From positions 1-50,723 of the forward strand of contig DYKL01000001.1 in the NCBI GenBank assembly GCA_020722645.1: DNA of 50,723 nucleotides, given 5' to 3'. A program made the position numbers and the translations under genes. Shown piece by piece: positions 16,390-25,414 of the stretch (its first letter is position 1; each line of letters begins with the position of its first letter). The notes under the pieces are model-generated. The model saw nothing but the letters and a program-made list of their open reading frames with translations, searched no databases and was not told where the DNA came from. This stretch comes from Acetofilamentum sp. GTDB taxonomy: Bacteria > Bacteroidota > Bacteroidia > Bacteroidales > JAFGUD01.

Positions 16390-16983
16390 AGAATCAATAA
16401 ATTTTTCTAATTCCGCATACAATTTCTGAACAGGTAAACCGACAACATTAAAGTACGAACCTTCTATTTTTTCAACTGCAATATAACCTATCCATTCCTG
16501 TATTCCATAAGCACCCGCTTTGTCAAAAGGTTTGTAGTTATCAACATAATACTCTATTTCATTCATTGATAATCTTTTAAACCAAACGTCTGTAATACAA
16601 CAAAAAGAGTGTCTTTTTTTATTATTTGAAATGGTTATTCCTGTAATAACAGAATGCTTTTTTGACGAAAGTTTGTTTAACATATCAATAGCTTCTTCTC
16701 TGTCTTTTGGCTTTCCAAGAACTTTATTATCCACCCATACTATTGTATCGGCAGTTATCAGAATTCTATCGGGTGTTTCCAAAACATCTTTATAAACATC
16801 AGCTTTTTTATCAGACAAGTACAATGCGATTTCTTCTCTGTTAAGTGCCGTTGAAAAAGTTTCATCAACATAGGCTTTAGCAGTAATTAAAAAATCAATG
16901 TCCAATTTTTTTAATAATTCTAACCTTCTGGTTGATTGGGAAGCAAGATATAGATTGTAATTTTTTAATTTTTCTAATAACAT
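16384..16983 (-). CDS. maf: Maf-family nucleotide pyrophosphatase
   Basis: House-cleaning hydrolase that removes modified or non-canonical nucleoside triphosphates (dTTP/UTP type in related proteins). Visible signatures are ASQSTRRLELL at the N-terminus, TADTIVW, LGKPKDREEA and AGAYGIQE. The ATG at 16983 lies just after the preceding TPR gene stops and gives a 199-residue protein. The ATG at 17013 would add ten residues inside that gene and is rejected. Confidence 0.93.
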   Translation of the reverse strand: MLLEKLKNYNLYLASQSTRRLELLKKLDIDFLITAKAYVDETFSTALNREEIALYLSDKKADVYKDVLETPDRILITADTIVWVDNKVLGKPKDREEAIDMLNKLSSKKHSVITGITISNNKKRHSFCCITDVWFKRLSMNEIEYYVDNYKPFDKAGAYGIQEWIGYIAVEKIEGSYFNVVGLPVQKLYAELEKFIDSL

Positions 16984-16987
16984 AATA

Positions 16988-18634
16988 TTAAAATTTTCCA
17001 AAAAATAAGTCAATGTTGAAATACATTAATTTTTTATTATCTGATTCAATATATGTTAAAACATCGTAGTTGTTTTTCTTAGATGATTCTAATGCTTGAC
17101 CTGCAAATTGCAATTCCATATACCTTAAAATAAGATATTCATCAGTAACAGAACTGACAATAAAAGCAGTTTCTTTTGAATCTCCATATCCTGTAGCAAT
17201 TACAGATTGTAAAAAGCCGTAATAAACTGTCAGGTATTTAAGACTTAGTGTATAATCCTTTAACATAAAATACGAATTTGCAAGATAATAATATGTGCTG
17301 ATAGATGAAGGGTGAGATTGCAAAAAATCTAATGCAACACTTATGCACAATTCATAGTCTTCGTCTTCAAAAGCTTTGCTAACTGCCGGGCTTGTGTTAG
17401 TATAACCGGAATAACCATCTTGCAATGCAGCTCCAAAATAAAGCATAAAAAACTCATCTAAAGACAATGAAGTCGGGTCAAAAATAAATTTAGCCTGAAG
17501 TTTGTTATAATAATATTTATGATTTTTATCGTTAGCCCATTTACTCATTTTGGACATATTATTCTGATTTAGTTCAACGAATTTTTCATTTACGTCAAAA
17601 ACATTCGAATCTGTATTTAATAAAATTCGGCTGTTGCAGGCATAATAAAAATATTCAACATCTTCAGGATTAAGTTCAATAGCGGCATAAAACGCAATCA
17701 AAGCATTGTTATAATCGCGGTTGTAAAAATGGATATATCCTTCAATATAATAAAACAAATCATTATTTGCATCAAATTTACGGGCTTTTTTAATATATGC
17801 GAATGTGCTATCATTATTATTAGTATAAAAAAACGCAAGTATTGTATAATAGTAAAAGTCAGCATCATAACCCTGTTTTGTTAAAGGGAGTGTAATTCTA
17901 AGGACGTCATTATATTGTTCCAATGCTGCATATATCTGAATTTTTGCCAACTGATATGATTTTTCATCAGGATTTAGCTCTATTGCTTTATCAATTTCAA
18001 ACAAGGCATCTGTGTATCTTTCAGCATAATAATAAATTTCAGCTTTTAATTTATAATAATCAGCCTCCTGTTTATATTTAAGTGCAAGATTGACAAATTT
18101 AATTGCAGAATCAGTCATATATACCGATGAGTAAACGTATGATTTGTAATAATATGCGGTCGGATTATTTGGCTCAATTCTTAAAGCTTCGTCAAAAAGC
18201 TGCAGTGCAGTATCCAACGATTGATAATACATATAAGTTATACCTTCGTAAATGGGATACATTGCTGTATCCGGCTTGAACTTTCTTGCCAATTTAATAA
18301 GACTTAAAGAAGTATCTATTTGTTCATCTATGAAATAAATATTTGAAAGTGTTGCATAAGCTTTTGAATAAGTTGAATCGAGACTTATCGTTTTGTAAAG
18401 ATAAAACTTTGCAGAATCTGACATATTCAAATCAACATAACACTCTGATATTTTGTAGTAAATATCTTCCTTTTTCTCGCTTTGATTTAATATTGATTTG
18501 TAAACAGTAATTGCCTGATTATATTTTTGTAAATTAATCAAACTATCTGCTTCTGCCAAGTAACTTGAAATGTTTTGCGAGTTCAAATTACTGAAAATCA
18601 GAAAAGACAATAATGTAAAGAAAAATTTTTTCAT
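16988..18634 (-). CDS. secreted TPR protein with C-terminal DUF4919-like domain
   Basis: Exported protein of 548 residues: signal peptide (ends SNLNSQ), then about eight tetratricopeptide-type helical repeats (about 20-335) rich in Tyr. A C-terminal domain (about 355-530) has DPTSLSLDEFFMLYFGAALQ, a TGYGDSKETAF segment and a YDVL end resembling the Bacteroidota DUF4919. TPR arrays mediate protein assembly; no enzymatic motif is seen. It lies between purN (26 bases upstream) and maf (4 bases downstream), so the three are likely co-transcribed. Confidence 0.8.
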   Translation of the reverse strand: MKKFFFTLLSFLIFSNLNSQNISSYLAEADSLINLQKYNQAITVYKSILNQSEKKEDIYYKISECYVDLNMSDSAKFYLYKTISLDSTYSKAYATLSNIYFIDEQIDTSLSLIKLARKFKPDTAMYPIYEGITYMYYQSLDTALQLFDEALRIEPNNPTAYYYKSYVYSSVYMTDSAIKFVNLALKYKQEADYYKLKAEIYYYAERYTDALFEIDKAIELNPDEKSYQLAKIQIYAALEQYNDVLRITLPLTKQGYDADFYYYTILAFFYTNNNDSTFAYIKKARKFDANNDLFYYIEGYIHFYNRDYNNALIAFYAAIELNPEDVEYFYYACNSRILLNTDSNVFDVNEKFVELNQNNMSKMSKWANDKNHKYYYNKLQAKFIFDPTSLSLDEFFMLYFGAALQDGYSGYTNTSPAVSKAFEDEDYELCISVALDFLQSHPSSISTYYYLANSYFMLKDYTLSLKYLTVYYGFLQSVIATGYGDSKETAFIVSSVTDEYLILRYMELQFAGQALESSKKNNYDVLTYIESDNKKLMYFNIDLFFGKF

Positions 18635-18660
18635 AATAATGTTTTTTTAATATCGACAAA

Positions 18661-19230
18661 CTATATTTCTGATAATATTTTTTCTATGCACAAAGGATAA
18701 TAATGATATTCTAACTTATGAATCTTTTGTGCCAGATGAATATATGAATCTTCGGGGCTTATAGAACATTTTGTCTGAAAAATTATTTTACCGGAATCAT
18801 ATTCATTATTAACAAAATGAATTGTAATTCCGCTTTCGTTTTCTTTGTTTTTTATTACAGTTTTATGAACGTTATCACCGTACATTCCTTTTCCTCCATA
18901 TTTAGGCAATAAAGCAGGATGAATATTTACAATTTTATTCCGATATTTAGTAATAATTTTCTCCGGCAAAAGCCATAAAAAACCAGCCAAAACAACAAAA
19001 TATATATTATTTTCCTGTAATACGCTCAAAACATTGTCTGTATTATATAAATCGTCTCTGTCAAAAATTATGCTCTTTACACCTAATTTTTTCGCCCTCT
19101 GTATAACATAAGCATCATTTTTATTTGTCAAAACCAATTCAACAGCATCTGAAGGATGGTTGGCAAAATACCTAATAATATTTTCGGCATTTGTTCCTGA
19201 ACCGGAAGCAAAAATGGCGATTTTTTTCAT
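18661..19230 (-). CDS. purN: phosphoribosylglycinamide formyltransferase
   Basis: Transfers formyl from 10-formyl-tetrahydrofolate to GAR in purine synthesis. The 189-residue protein has the GSGTNAENI phosphate loop and the catalytic set N102, H104 (NIHPALLP) and D145 (YDSGKI), with the GGKGMYGDNVH substrate loop usual in this phylum. It lies 56 bases after the DUF4837 lipoprotein gene and before the TPR gene. Confidence 0.96.
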   Translation of the reverse strand: MKKIAIFASGSGTNAENIIRYFANHPSDAVELVLTNKNDAYVIQRAKKLGVKSIIFDRDDLYNTDNVLSVLQENNIYFVVLAGFLWLLPEKIITKYRNKIVNIHPALLPKYGGKGMYGDNVHKTVIKNKENESGITIHFVNNEYDSGKIIFQTKCSISPEDSYIHLAQKIHKLEYHYYPLCIEKILSEI

Positions 19231-19286
19231 TTATCGGTTTTTGAAATTTTTTGCTAATTTGCAAAAAAAATCAGTAAAAAAAAAAA

Positions 19287-20282
19287 CTATTCAATAATTT
19301 TGAGAGTTTTGATAATTGATTCCGTTTGCCATAAATAAAGCTTTTTATTTTGTTTTCCAGCATAAACGTAAGCTTCGATTGTAATAATTCTGTTTCTTTT
19401 TTCATCTAAAGTTGTTATACTTACAAAAGGTCCTCCCAAAAAATAATTTTCAGTGTACCATAAACCTCTGACTAAAAATCCATAATTTCCATCAATTGTA
19501 ATTTCTTCAGTAATCATAGGCACTCTGACCTCGGTTTGCATATAAGTATTCTTTTCCGGACCGGGGACATTTTGTTTTGTAAACTGATTTCTTTTTTCAA
19601 CAATATAATCTAAAGTAAAAGTATTTTCATCAGTATAAGGATAAGTATAAATAAAAATACCTTGGCTGGATATATCAGTTTCTCTCGAAATCCAACAAAA
19701 ATCTTCTTTTTTAATGTCAATTTGATAATCGGAAGCTAAGTCAATTGTTAAAAAATATTTTTCAGCTATTTCTTTTTTTGCTATATCGTTTTGATAGTTT
19801 TTATACGCAGCATTATACCTTTTTAACTCCTCTTGAAAAAAAGTTTTTTTGATTTCAGGTGCATATTTTTGCCATAATTTAAGAAAAGATGAATCACTGG
19901 GAGCATAAAAATTATAAATTAATTGTGAATTAGCCCACTGATTTGTAGTTTTAGATATTTTAGGCTCAAGATTTTCTTTTCCGATATTTATAAAAATTAT
20001 GTTTCTGTGAGTTTTAAAAAAACTATTAAAAGCATCTTTCGGAAGCTGAATTACTTCAAAAATAGGTTCGTCTTGTGGTAAAACCCCAAAAGGTTCGGCA
20101 AGTGAATAAAAAATAGTGTCACCAATAACTCCGTTCCATAAATTATCTGATATAACAACCAGAACCTCACCTGATTTACCTGATGAATTTGGCTTTACAT
20201 AATTTTGATTATCGTAAAAACTACTGCAATTAATGGAAATTATTGATATTGTAAAGAATAATAAAAAATGAATAGTTTTCAT
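19287..20282 (-). CDS. DUF4837 family lipoprotein
   Basis: Lipoprotein of 331 residues: signal peptide ending ISINC (lipidated cysteine at 19) followed by a short Ser/Gly tether and a globular domain. The N-terminal region GKSGEVLVVISDNLWNG, the PQDEPIFEV segment and HRNIIFINI fit the Bacteroidota family DUF4837, of unknown function and often next to rseP, as here. No catalytic motif is evident. An rseP-side hairpin lies in the 79-base gap upstream. Confidence 0.82.
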   Translation of the reverse strand: MKTIHFLLFFTISIISINCSSFYDNQNYVKPNSSGKSGEVLVVISDNLWNGVIGDTIFYSLAEPFGVLPQDEPIFEVIQLPKDAFNSFFKTHRNIIFINIGKENLEPKISKTTNQWANSQLIYNFYAPSDSSFLKLWQKYAPEIKKTFFQEELKRYNAAYKNYQNDIAKKEIAEKYFLTIDLASDYQIDIKKEDFCWISRETDISSQGIFIYTYPYTDENTFTLDYIVEKRNQFTKQNVPGPEKNTYMQTEVRVPMITEEITIDGNYGFLVRGLWYTENYFLGGPFVSITTLDEKRNRIITIEAYVYAGKQNKKLYLWQTESIIKTLKIIE

Positions 20283-20334
20283 TTAAAGTGCATTTTAATA
20301 TTTCTTTTGTAAAAATAGAAAATAAAGAAAGAAA

Positions 20335-20353
20335 ATGCCACAAAAAGTGGCAT
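20335..20353 (-). terminator. Weak hairpin downstream of rseP
   Basis: ATGCCAC (20335-20341) pairs with GTGGCAT (20347-20353) around an A5 loop. On the minus strand only a short T run follows, so termination after rseP is probably partial. Confidence 0.5.
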
Positions 20354-20361
20354 AAAAAAGG

Positions 20362-21663
20362 TTAAAAAATATGATTTATAAAATCATTACCTAAGGCATA
20401 TACAATTAAAGCAAGCAAAATAACCATTCCAACCAATTGAGCTTTCTCCAAAAATTTGTCACTCGGTTTTTTGCCAACAATCATTTCGTATAAAGTAAAC
20501 ATAACGTGACCGCCGTCAAGAGCAGGGATAGGTAAAAGATTAAGAACCGCAAGCATTACAGACAGCAATGCTGTTAATGACCAAAAAATTTCCCAGTTCC
20601 ATTTTTTTGGGAATAATTTCGTAATTGATATAAAGCTACCAACTGATTTATATGCTTTTGTTTTGGGAGTAAAAACAAGTTTTAATTGTTTTAAGTACAA
20701 GCCCACTTCTTCAACTGTTTTGCTAAGTCCGGCAGGAATTGCGGCAAAAAAAGAATAATTTGTTGTATCTAATTTAATAGTTTGAACAATTACGCCCAAC
20801 TTCCCTGTTTCAGGCAGGATTAAACTTAAATATACCGTATCAGATTGTTCTCTTATAATAGTCAAATCGATTTTTTTTGATTTATTCTCATCTAATTTTG
20901 GTTTAATTTCCTGAAAATAACTAACAGGTTCGTTATTTATTGCAATAATTTTATCATAAGGCAACATACCGGCATTTTTAGCAACCGAAGTATCAGGGAT
21001 TTCTTCAATAATAAAAGGTATTCGAGGTTCAAAAATAAAACCGTTTTTGATAATTCCTGAAATAATTTCATTTGTGATAATAACTGAAGTGTCTTTTCCT
21101 TGTCGGTTTACTGTTAGTTTATGAGGATTATTGAGCAATAAATTTTTTATTACATCGTCGTAATCAGTAAGAACTTCATCATTAACAGAAACGATTAAAT
21201 CGCCGTCTCTTAAACCAATTTCTCTGCCGAGAGAATCAACAAAAATTCCGTGTTTATTAACTTCATCAACAGAAATATATTTTTCGCCCCAAACGAACAA
21301 AATAGCAATATAAATAATAAAAGCAAGAATAACATTAACCATAACACCGCCTAACATAATCAAAAGGCGTTGCCAAGCAGGTTTAGAACGGAATTCCCAT
21401 GGTTGAGGAGGTTGTTTCATTTGTTCTTTATCCATTGATTCATCTATCATACCGGCAATTTTAACATAGCCACCCAAAGGCAACCAGCCTATACCGTATT
21501 GGGTTTCACCTTTTTTAAACTTGAATAACGAAAACCAAGGATTAAAAAATAAATAAAATTTTTCTACACGGGTTTTAAAAATTTTTGCAAAAAGAAAGTG
21601 TCCAAATTCGTGAAAAATCACCAATATAGCCAAACTTAATAATAATTGTGCGACTCTTAACAT
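20362..21663 (-). CDS. rseP: RIP metalloprotease RseP (site-2 protease family)
   Basis: Intramembrane zinc protease of 433 residues that cleaves anti-sigma factors and remnant signal peptides. The zinc site HEFGH (18-22) is in the first helix, and the third ligand lies in NLLPIPALDGGH near 380. Two PDZ-like regions sit between (about 130-290), and there are four membrane segments. A full-length bacterial RseP. dxr, its frequent neighbour, is not here; downstream are DUF4837 and purN. Confidence 0.95.
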   Translation of the reverse strand: MLRVAQLLLSLAILVIFHEFGHFLFAKIFKTRVEKFYLFFNPWFSLFKFKKGETQYGIGWLPLGGYVKIAGMIDESMDKEQMKQPPQPWEFRSKPAWQRLLIMLGGVMVNVILAFIIYIAILFVWGEKYISVDEVNKHGIFVDSLGREIGLRDGDLIVSVNDEVLTDYDDVIKNLLLNNPHKLTVNRQGKDTSVIITNEIISGIIKNGFIFEPRIPFIIEEIPDTSVAKNAGMLPYDKIIAINNEPVSYFQEIKPKLDENKSKKIDLTIIREQSDTVYLSLILPETGKLGVIVQTIKLDTTNYSFFAAIPAGLSKTVEEVGLYLKQLKLVFTPKTKAYKSVGSFISITKLFPKKWNWEIFWSLTALLSVMLAVLNLLPIPALDGGHVMFTLYEMIVGKKPSDKFLEKAQLVGMVILLALIVYALGNDFINHIF

Positions 21664-21689
21664 TAAAATAAAAATTTAAAATTTGCGTG

Positions 21690-21697
21690 CAAAGATA
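21690..21697 (-). promoter_or_regulatory. Putative -7 box of rseP
   Basis: On the minus strand TATCTTTG matches TAnnTTTG, 26 bases before rseP; the -33 candidate ATTG (about 21719-21722) matches three of four bases. Confidence 0.45.
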
Positions 21698-21770
21698 AAA
21701 AATAACAATCTTTATAAACAATAAAAAAACTTTAAATTTATAAAGAATGTTAAAAAGGAAAAATAAAAAT

Positions 21771-21925
21771 CAATAATTACTTACGTGAAATTGCTTCGCA
21801 AGTTCGTTAATTATTCAATTTTCTAATTAGCAAATTACTGATTTTCAGACAATTAACCATTTATTACTTATACAAGCATAATTCTCTAAAAATTAGCAAA
21901 TTAAAGTAAAATATGCCGAAATTTT
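21771..21925. repeat. A+T-rich fold-back repeat (copy 2)
   Basis: In the gap between rseP and guaD. It shares with copies 1 and 3 the string TTCGTTAATT..TTCAATT..AATTAGCAAATTA, GATTTTCA and AAATATGCCGAA. It differs near the left end by an extra ACGTGAAATTGCTTCGCAAG segment that itself folds (TTGC TTC GCAA). Arms are more decayed than in copy 1. Confidence 0.65.
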
Positions 21926-21932
21926 AAAAAAA

Positions 21933-22427
21933 TTAATATTCAATTTTGTCATCTTTTTTTTTCCATATTTTAAAAGCTTCTAAGGCTTCGTTACGCATCA
22001 TTTGAATAGTTTTAATTTTGCGTTTTTCATAAGGTAAATCAATTTCTTCGTATATAAATGAATCATCAAAACCAATATCTTTAGCGTCTTTTTTAGTGTT
22101 GGCAAAGTACAATTTGTCTAGCCTTGCCCAGTATATAGCACCAAGACACATAGGGCATGGCTCACAGGAAGAATAAATTTCACAGCCGCTTAAATCGAAT
22201 GTCCCTAACTTTTTTGTTGCTTGTCTGATAGTATTAACTTCGGCATGAGCGGTAGGGTCATTATCTTTTGTAACGCTATTAGAACTTGCAGCAATAATTT
22301 CACCGTCCTTTACAATAACAGCACCAAAAGGACCACCACCATTTTTAACACTTTCTACAGACAATTCAATAGCTTTACGCATAAATTTTGATTTTTCGTC
22401 CATCAATTCATTATTTTTGTTTAACAT
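21933..22427 (-). CDS. guaD: guanine deaminase (cytidine-deaminase fold)
   Basis: Converts guanine to xanthine in purine salvage. The 164-residue protein has the zinc site HAE (61-63) and PCPMC (C91, C94), the GGPFGAVIVKDG opening, GFDDSFIYEEI, and a C-terminal IEY like the B. subtilis enzyme, whose terminus completes the active site. The second ATG, 22403 (MDEKSKFM), aligns better with the family's usual N-terminus; the first is kept as the maximal form. It diverges from the S41 protease gene. Confidence 0.9.
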   Translation of the reverse strand: MLNKNNELMDEKSKFMRKAIELSVESVKNGGGPFGAVIVKDGEIIAASSNSVTKDNDPTAHAEVNTIRQATKKLGTFDLSGCEIYSSCEPCPMCLGAIYWARLDKLYFANTKKDAKDIGFDDSFIYEEIDLPYEKRKIKTIQMMRNEALEAFKIWKKKDDKIEY

Positions 22428-22506
22428 TCAAAATTAAACAATTTTTGAAAGACTTTTGTAATTTTACAAAAATTTTCAATGATTTTTTAAAAAACAACTA
22501 TTAAAT

Positions 22507-24153
22507 ATGACCTATAAAAACAAAAAAATGAAAAATTTTAGAAAAAAAATTCTGATTATAAGTTTATTATCTTTATTTATTTTAAGTGTAGGTTTTAAAA
22601 TATATGATGATGGTGATGATTTTGAACTGATTAAGAATCTCGAAATTTATCACAATGTTCTAAAACAGTTAAGATTGAACTACGTCGAAGAAATTGAACC
22701 AAGAAGTCTGATAACTTTGAGTATTGACAAAATGCTTGAAGATTTAGACCCATATACTGTTTATTATCCCGAATCAGAAATAGAGTCAATCAGATTATTA
22801 TCTGAAGCGAAGTACATCGGCATAGGTATAACAACAGAAATAATAGACTCCAATTTTTATGTTTACGATATCGAAAAAAACAGCAGTGCTTATACAGAAG
22901 GAATTGAAATCGGAGATAAAATAATAGAGATAAACAATATCCAGACCAAAGGATTAACACAAAATGATTTTCATAACCTTATAAGCGGTCAAATGAACAC
23001 GGAGGTTGAACTTACAATCGAAAAAAATGGAGAACAGAAAAAAATTAAAGTTTTTAGAAAAAATGTTGAACTACCGGTTGTATCATTAGTACAGACTGTT
23101 GATAAATATGGATATATAAAATTAGACAATTTTTCGGAGACATCGGGAAATGATTTCAAAACAGCATTTTTGAGTTTAAAAGATAAAAAAATAGAAGGGC
23201 TTATTATTGATTTAAGAGACAATCCCGGTGGATTATTAGACCAAGCAGTTATGATTGTAAATTTGTTTATTGAAAAAGATTTGGTAGTTGTAACATCAAA
23301 AGGAAAATCAATGAACTCAAATGCAACATTTATGACCAAAGAAAAGCCAGTTGATACAAAAATTCCCATTGTTGTTCTGGTAAACGGAAATTCGGCATCG
23401 GCATCGGAAATCGTTGCAGGAGCTTTACAGGATTACGACAGAGCAATTATTATTGGTGAACAAACTTATGGAAAAGGTTTAGTGCAAAGAATTTTCGATG
23501 TAGGTTACAATTCAAAAATTAAAGTTACAATCTCCAAATATTACATTCCGAGCGGAAGATGTATTCAAGCGATTGAATATTCAAAAAGCAATAAACAAAA
23601 ATTAAACACAGAAACACCATTTTATACAAAAAACGGAAGACTTGTTTATGAAGGCAACGGAGTTTTGCCAGATGTAATAATTAAAACAGATACTTTGCCG
23701 TTGATTGTCAAAAACTTATTAGATAATCAAATAATTTTTAAATTTGTAAATTCATATTATTTAAAGACAGATACAAGCACAATAACATCTCCCGAAAGTT
23801 ATAATTTCAAAGAATTTCTAACTTTTAAAGAATATATTAACAATGTTGCATTTTTTGACAATTGTTTTCAGATTAAATACATAGATGAAATCAACAAATC
23901 TTTTGAAAACAATTCAAATCTTGAAAACAATATAGCAAATTGCAAAAATCTAATGATTGAAGAGCTTAACAGAGAAGTAGATAATTGTGAAAAAATTATT
24001 TCAATACTAATTTCAAAAGAAATAGTAAGAAGAAAATATTTGCAAATAGGATTAATAAAATTTTCTTTAATTCATGACAAAGAAATTAACGAAGCAATTA
24101 ATTATCTATCAGACGAAAAAAAGTATAATTCTACCCTAAAAACAAAAAATTAA
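22507..24153 (+). CDS. S41 family C-terminal processing peptidase
   Basis: Membrane-anchored periplasmic protease of 548 residues. It has an N-terminal signal anchor (about 12-29), a PDZ domain (about 95-185), then the S41 core with the serine motif NSASASE (295-301) and the Lys/Gln pair K323 and Q327 (TYGKGLVQ). The C-terminal 130 residues are an extra helical region. This family trims or degrades envelope proteins from their C-termini. The ATG at 22528 is an alternative start. A terminator follows 70 bases after the stop. Confidence 0.93.
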   Translation: MTYKNKKMKNFRKKILIISLLSLFILSVGFKIYDDGDDFELIKNLEIYHNVLKQLRLNYVEEIEPRSLITLSIDKMLEDLDPYTVYYPESEIESIRLLSEAKYIGIGITTEIIDSNFYVYDIEKNSSAYTEGIEIGDKIIEINNIQTKGLTQNDFHNLISGQMNTEVELTIEKNGEQKKIKVFRKNVELPVVSLVQTVDKYGYIKLDNFSETSGNDFKTAFLSLKDKKIEGLIIDLRDNPGGLLDQAVMIVNLFIEKDLVVVTSKGKSMNSNATFMTKEKPVDTKIPIVVLVNGNSASASEIVAGALQDYDRAIIIGEQTYGKGLVQRIFDVGYNSKIKVTISKYYIPSGRCIQAIEYSKSNKQKLNTETPFYTKNGRLVYEGNGVLPDVIIKTDTLPLIVKNLLDNQIIFKFVNSYYLKTDTSTITSPESYNFKEFLTFKEYINNVAFFDNCFQIKYIDEINKSFENNSNLENNIANCKNLMIEELNREVDNCEKIISILISKEIVRRKYLQIGLIKFSLIHDKEINEAINYLSDEKKYNSTLKTKN

Positions 24154-24222
24154 TAGAAATTTTTTAAAAATATTGAAGTTCAATTTAGATTTATTAAAAA
24201 AAAATTGAAAAAATTTGTTATT

Positions 24223-24254
24223 AAATCTATACATTAAGTTGTATAGATTTTTTT
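24223..24254 (+). terminator. Intrinsic terminator after the S41 protease
   Basis: AAATCTATACA (24223-24233) pairs perfectly with TGTATAGATTT (24240-24250), loop TTAAGT, followed by T4. Confidence 0.85.
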
Positions 24255-24363
24255 ATTAAATTACAGAATATTATAAAAATAAATAAAAATAAATTTAATA
24301 GAATAATTAAAATTTTATTTAAAATAATTCCATTAAAGTTACACTTAATTAAAAATATGTTTT

Positions 24364-24371
24364 TATATTTG
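24364..24371 (+). promoter_or_regulatory. Putative -7 box before the unknown exported protein
   Basis: TATATTTG matches TAnnTTTG. Transcription would begin near 24378, only about ten bases before the TTG at 24388, which favours the ATG starts at 24418 or 24445. No -33 TTTG is visible. Confidence 0.4.
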
Positions 24372-24417
24372 TCAAAGCAAACTTTTATTGAAGTCAAAGC
24401 AAGTTGTCAATAAGTTA

Positions 24418-24816
24418 ATGAAACACAAAAAAATTTCAGGAGAAATGAAATTTAAATGGTACATATTGTTAGTATTTGTTTTAGTGATAACTGCTTTTAA
24501 TTACAACAAAACATATAGTTTTAATAATCCTTCAATAAAAATTTTGAAAAAAGCAACAGAAAAAGATAGCGTTCTTTGTTTACAGATAAATATCTCTTCT
24601 CTTGAATATTTAGATTCACTAATAGTTGAAAGCACATTTGAAGACAACAGAATAGACAAAAAAATATTTGTGTTTGATAAAAAAACAAGAAGAGCTAGTG
24701 TCAATTATTTTTTTTTATTAGTTGAGAAAAAAGAAAAAATTAAATTTTCTTTAACCACTTATAACGAGCAAAAAGACAACTATTACGAGAAAATTATAAA
24801 CATTAATGAAATATAA
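24418..24816 (+). CDS. small exported protein of unknown function
   Basis: I do not recognise it. From the ATG at 24418 it has 132 residues; from the ATG at 24445, preceded by AGGAGA, it starts MKFKWYILLVF with a compact signal peptide (to about NKTYS). The open frame reaches a TTG at 24388, which I reject because of the nearby -7 box. The mature part is short, Lys-rich and beta-like, with no cysteine pair or enzyme motif. It lies 90 bases before the SiaC-like gene and may share its transcript. Confidence 0.65.
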   Translation: MKHKKISGEMKFKWYILLVFVLVITAFNYNKTYSFNNPSIKILKKATEKDSVLCLQINISSLEYLDSLIVESTFEDNRIDKKIFVFDKKTRRASVNYFFLLVEKKEKIKFSLTTYNEQKDNYYEKIININEI

Positions 24817-24906
24817 TTAAACTAATGTTTACAATTTTTGCACGATTTTTGTAAAATTATAATATCAATTTTGATTTTAAAAAAATTAGTGTAAACAAAA
24901 AAGGTA

Positions 24907-25296
24907 ATGAAACAATTAATAAAAGAGCCAAAAATTGATACTCCCAAAATTAATTTTGATGCAGATTCAGGAGAATTGTACATAGAAGGAAAATCATTTC
25001 CACCAGATGTTACAGTAATTTATAAAGATGTAATAGAATGGATTGAAGAATATTCAAAAAAGCCGGCAAAAAAAACGACATTAATATTAAAACTTGATTA
25101 CTTTAACACTGCTTCATCAAAAATAATAATGGATATTCTTTATAAGATGGAAGAATTAACTAATTCAGGATATAAAGTTTTAATAAAATGGTTTTTCCCT
25201 GAAGACGATGAAGATATGATGGAAACCGGAAAAGAATACGAAGAAATAATCAATGTTCCATTCGAACATATTGGTTATACTTTTATTATAGGTTAA
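24907..25296 (+). CDS. SiaC-family (DUF1987) regulatory phosphoprotein
   Basis: Protein of 129 residues matching the DUF1987/SiaC family. In Pseudomonas, SiaC is switched by kinase SiaB and phosphatase SiaA and in its unphosphorylated state activates the diguanylate cyclase SiaD. The phospho-acceptor region LDYFNTASSK is conserved, with threonine at position 68 as in SiaC. The cytoplasmic acidic tail (PEDDEDMM) is typical. No SiaA, SiaB or GGDEF gene is within this window, so the partner is unknown. A strong terminator follows. Confidence 0.85.
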   Translation: MKQLIKEPKIDTPKINFDADSGELYIEGKSFPPDVTVIYKDVIEWIEEYSKKPAKKTTLILKLDYFNTASSKIIMDILYKMEELTNSGYKVLIKWFFPEDDEDMMETGKEYEEIINVPFEHIGYTFIIG

Positions 25297-25328
25297 ATTT
25301 TTTCTTGTGCGTTTGATTTGTGCCCTGC

Positions 25329-25370
25329 GAAGCCGACATTTATTTTATAAAGTCGGCTTCTTTTTTTTTT
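25329..25370 (+). terminator. Strong intrinsic terminator
   Basis: GAAGCCGAC (25329-25337) pairs with GTCGGCTTC (25352-25360) and is followed by T10. It ends the SiaC-like transcript and insulates radC. Confidence 0.92.
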
Positions 25371-25414
25371 GAAATTTTGATATTTTTGTTTAAAATTTTC
25401 AAAAATAAATATTT

